Assembly (NCBI GenBank): GCA_027040375.1
Contig: JALUMJ010000197.1
Location: 1 to 6,423 of the forward strand
Source: Campylobacteraceae bacterium
Lineage (GTDB): Bacteria > Campylobacterota > Campylobacteria > Campylobacterales > Sulfurospirillaceae
Direction of reading: 5' to 3'
DNA length: 6,423 bases
Part shown: positions 5,949 through 6,423 of the stretch, piece by piece
Numbering within the stretch: position 1 is the first letter of the stretch
Layout: the number at the start of each line of letters is the position of its first letter
Translations under genes and position numbers: made by a program
The notes under the pieces: generated by a model
Databases searched by the model: none
The model's input: the letters and a program-made list of their open reading frames with translations, nothing else
What the model was told of the DNA's origin: nothing

Positions 5949-6423
5949 CTTAACTCCTCCAATCTCTTTTTAATATCACTAACATACTCTTCAAACTCTT
6001 TCTCACTATCAAGGTCAATGGTTTTTAACTTTAATTTGACCATCTTTTCACCTTTACCAAGGTTTAAATCTTCATCTACATGTAAGAGATGTTTAGGGTA
6101 TAAAAGCATTGTATCTTTTATCTCAAGATTTATTCCATAAACAAACATCTGATATTTGTCGTTTAATTTTAAATCATCTTTGCTATTTATTTTTTTATAT
6201 TTTGTATCTATTATCAAATCTCTTGTTATGATATCTGGTTTTAATTGCAAACTGCCAAAGTTTCTCTGTTTTTGAAGCATTGTGCTACTATCTATGTCTT
6301 GATAAATTTTACCTATGAACTTTTCATAAACTTCACTCATATCAAATAAGAAAGCAAAACTTTGCTGGTTATTTTGACTTGCCAGTGGGATTAGTTTTTG
6401 GAGTAGCATCAGTGCCAAATCAA
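5945..6423 (-). CDS. mcrC: McrC nuclease subunit, C-terminal part (5' end outside window)
   Basis: The frame remains open to the window edge, so the N-terminal part of McrC, which contacts the McrB ring, is missing; the TTG at 6416-6418 is an internal leucine codon. The visible 157+ residues carry the family signature LFDMSEVYEKFIGKI and the PD-(D/E)xK nuclease core: LKPDII with the first catalytic Asp (codon near 6233-6235), then LIIDTKYK with Asp-Thr-Lys (near 6202-6208). These match the catalytic D...DxK of E. coli McrC. Later segments (DKYQMFVYG) fit the C-terminal helices of the nuclease fold. It lies upstream of mcrB with an ATGA overlap, the reverse of the E. coli order. No frameshift or missing catalytic residue is seen in the part present. 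Confidence 0.9.
   Translation of the reverse strand, partial: DLALMLLQKLIPLASQNNQQSFAFLFDMSEVYEKFIGKIYQDIDSSTMLQKQRNFGSLQLKPDIITRDLIIDTKYKKINSKDDLKLNDKYQMFVYGINLEIKDTMLLYPKHLLHVDEDLNLGKGEKMVKLKLKTIDLDSEKEFEEYVSDIKKRLEELR
5954..5960 (-). promoter_or_regulatory. mcrB ribosome binding site inside mcrC
   Basis: The minus strand reads GGAGGAG, ending 5 nt before the mcrB ATG at 5948 and lying inside the last codons of mcrC. It is a near-ideal Shine-Dalgarno sequence, so mcrB can be initiated strongly as well as by coupling through the ATGA overlap. A higher McrB than McrC output would suit the hexamer-per-McrC stoichiometry known for the E. coli complex. Confidence 0.7.

Noticed and set aside
6416..6418. 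TTG as an mcrC start
   Set aside because: The preceding codons are open and the following sequence matches the middle of McrC (ALMLLQ before LFDMSEVYEKF), so the gene is cut by the window end.
1..6423. CRISPR arrays, insertion sequences or attachment sites
   Set aside because: No regularly spaced repeats, transposase-like frame, terminal inverted repeats or tRNA-end duplications were found by eye.

Overview
The window looks like a chromosomal segment of a low-GC member of the Campylobacterota (Epsilonproteobacteria), possibly a Sulfurimonas/Sulfurovum/Arcobacter-type organism. The main evidence is the minus-strand block rpsP - KH-domain gene (khpA) - rimM - trmD - rplS. This order, with near-zero or overlapping gene junctions, is the one known from Campylobacter and its relatives. 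The AT-rich codon use and protein style agree. The genus is inference.

Layout. Positions 1-2090 (plus strand) carry three overlapping genes: the 3' part of a polytopic membrane protein resembling heme-copper oxidase subunit I/NnrS-like proteins, a DUF59/MIP18-family Fe-S assembly factor, and a divergent FmdE-like protein. Positions 2091-2185 are a convergent intergenic region with two strong back-to-back hairpins. Positions 2186-4240 (minus strand) are the translation operon: bS16, KhpA, RimM, TrmD and bL19. Positions 4241-4538 hold its sigma70-type promoter and a structured leader of about 130 nt, plus the 3' flank of the next unit. Positions 4539-6423 (minus strand) encode a McrBC-type modification-dependent restriction system with mcrC (cut by the window end) upstream of mcrB.

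How the genes work together. The rpsP operon supplies two ribosomal proteins, a 30S maturation factor, a tRNA m1G37 methyltransferase and a small RNA-binding KH protein, translated largely by coupling. McrB (AAA+ GTPase with a DNA-recognition N-domain) and McrC (PD-(D/E)xK nuclease) should form a complex that cleaves modified foreign DNA. ffh, which precedes rpsP in Campylobacter, is absent here; the McrBC genes occupy that place and rpsP has its own promoter.

Most interesting points: (1) mcrB contains an internal ATG just before the GTPase domain, preceded by AGGAG-N5-ATG, the same geometry as the main start. This predicts a short McrB form like E. coli McrBs. (2) The order is mcrC then mcrB, the reverse of E. 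coli. (3) The McrB N-domain is much more AT-rich than the rest and carries a CxxC/HxxC set, suggesting a swapped-in specificity module. (4) The rpsP leader can form two hairpins and a possible pseudoknot. (5) The three-gene membrane/Fe-S/FmdE-like cluster has no assigned function.
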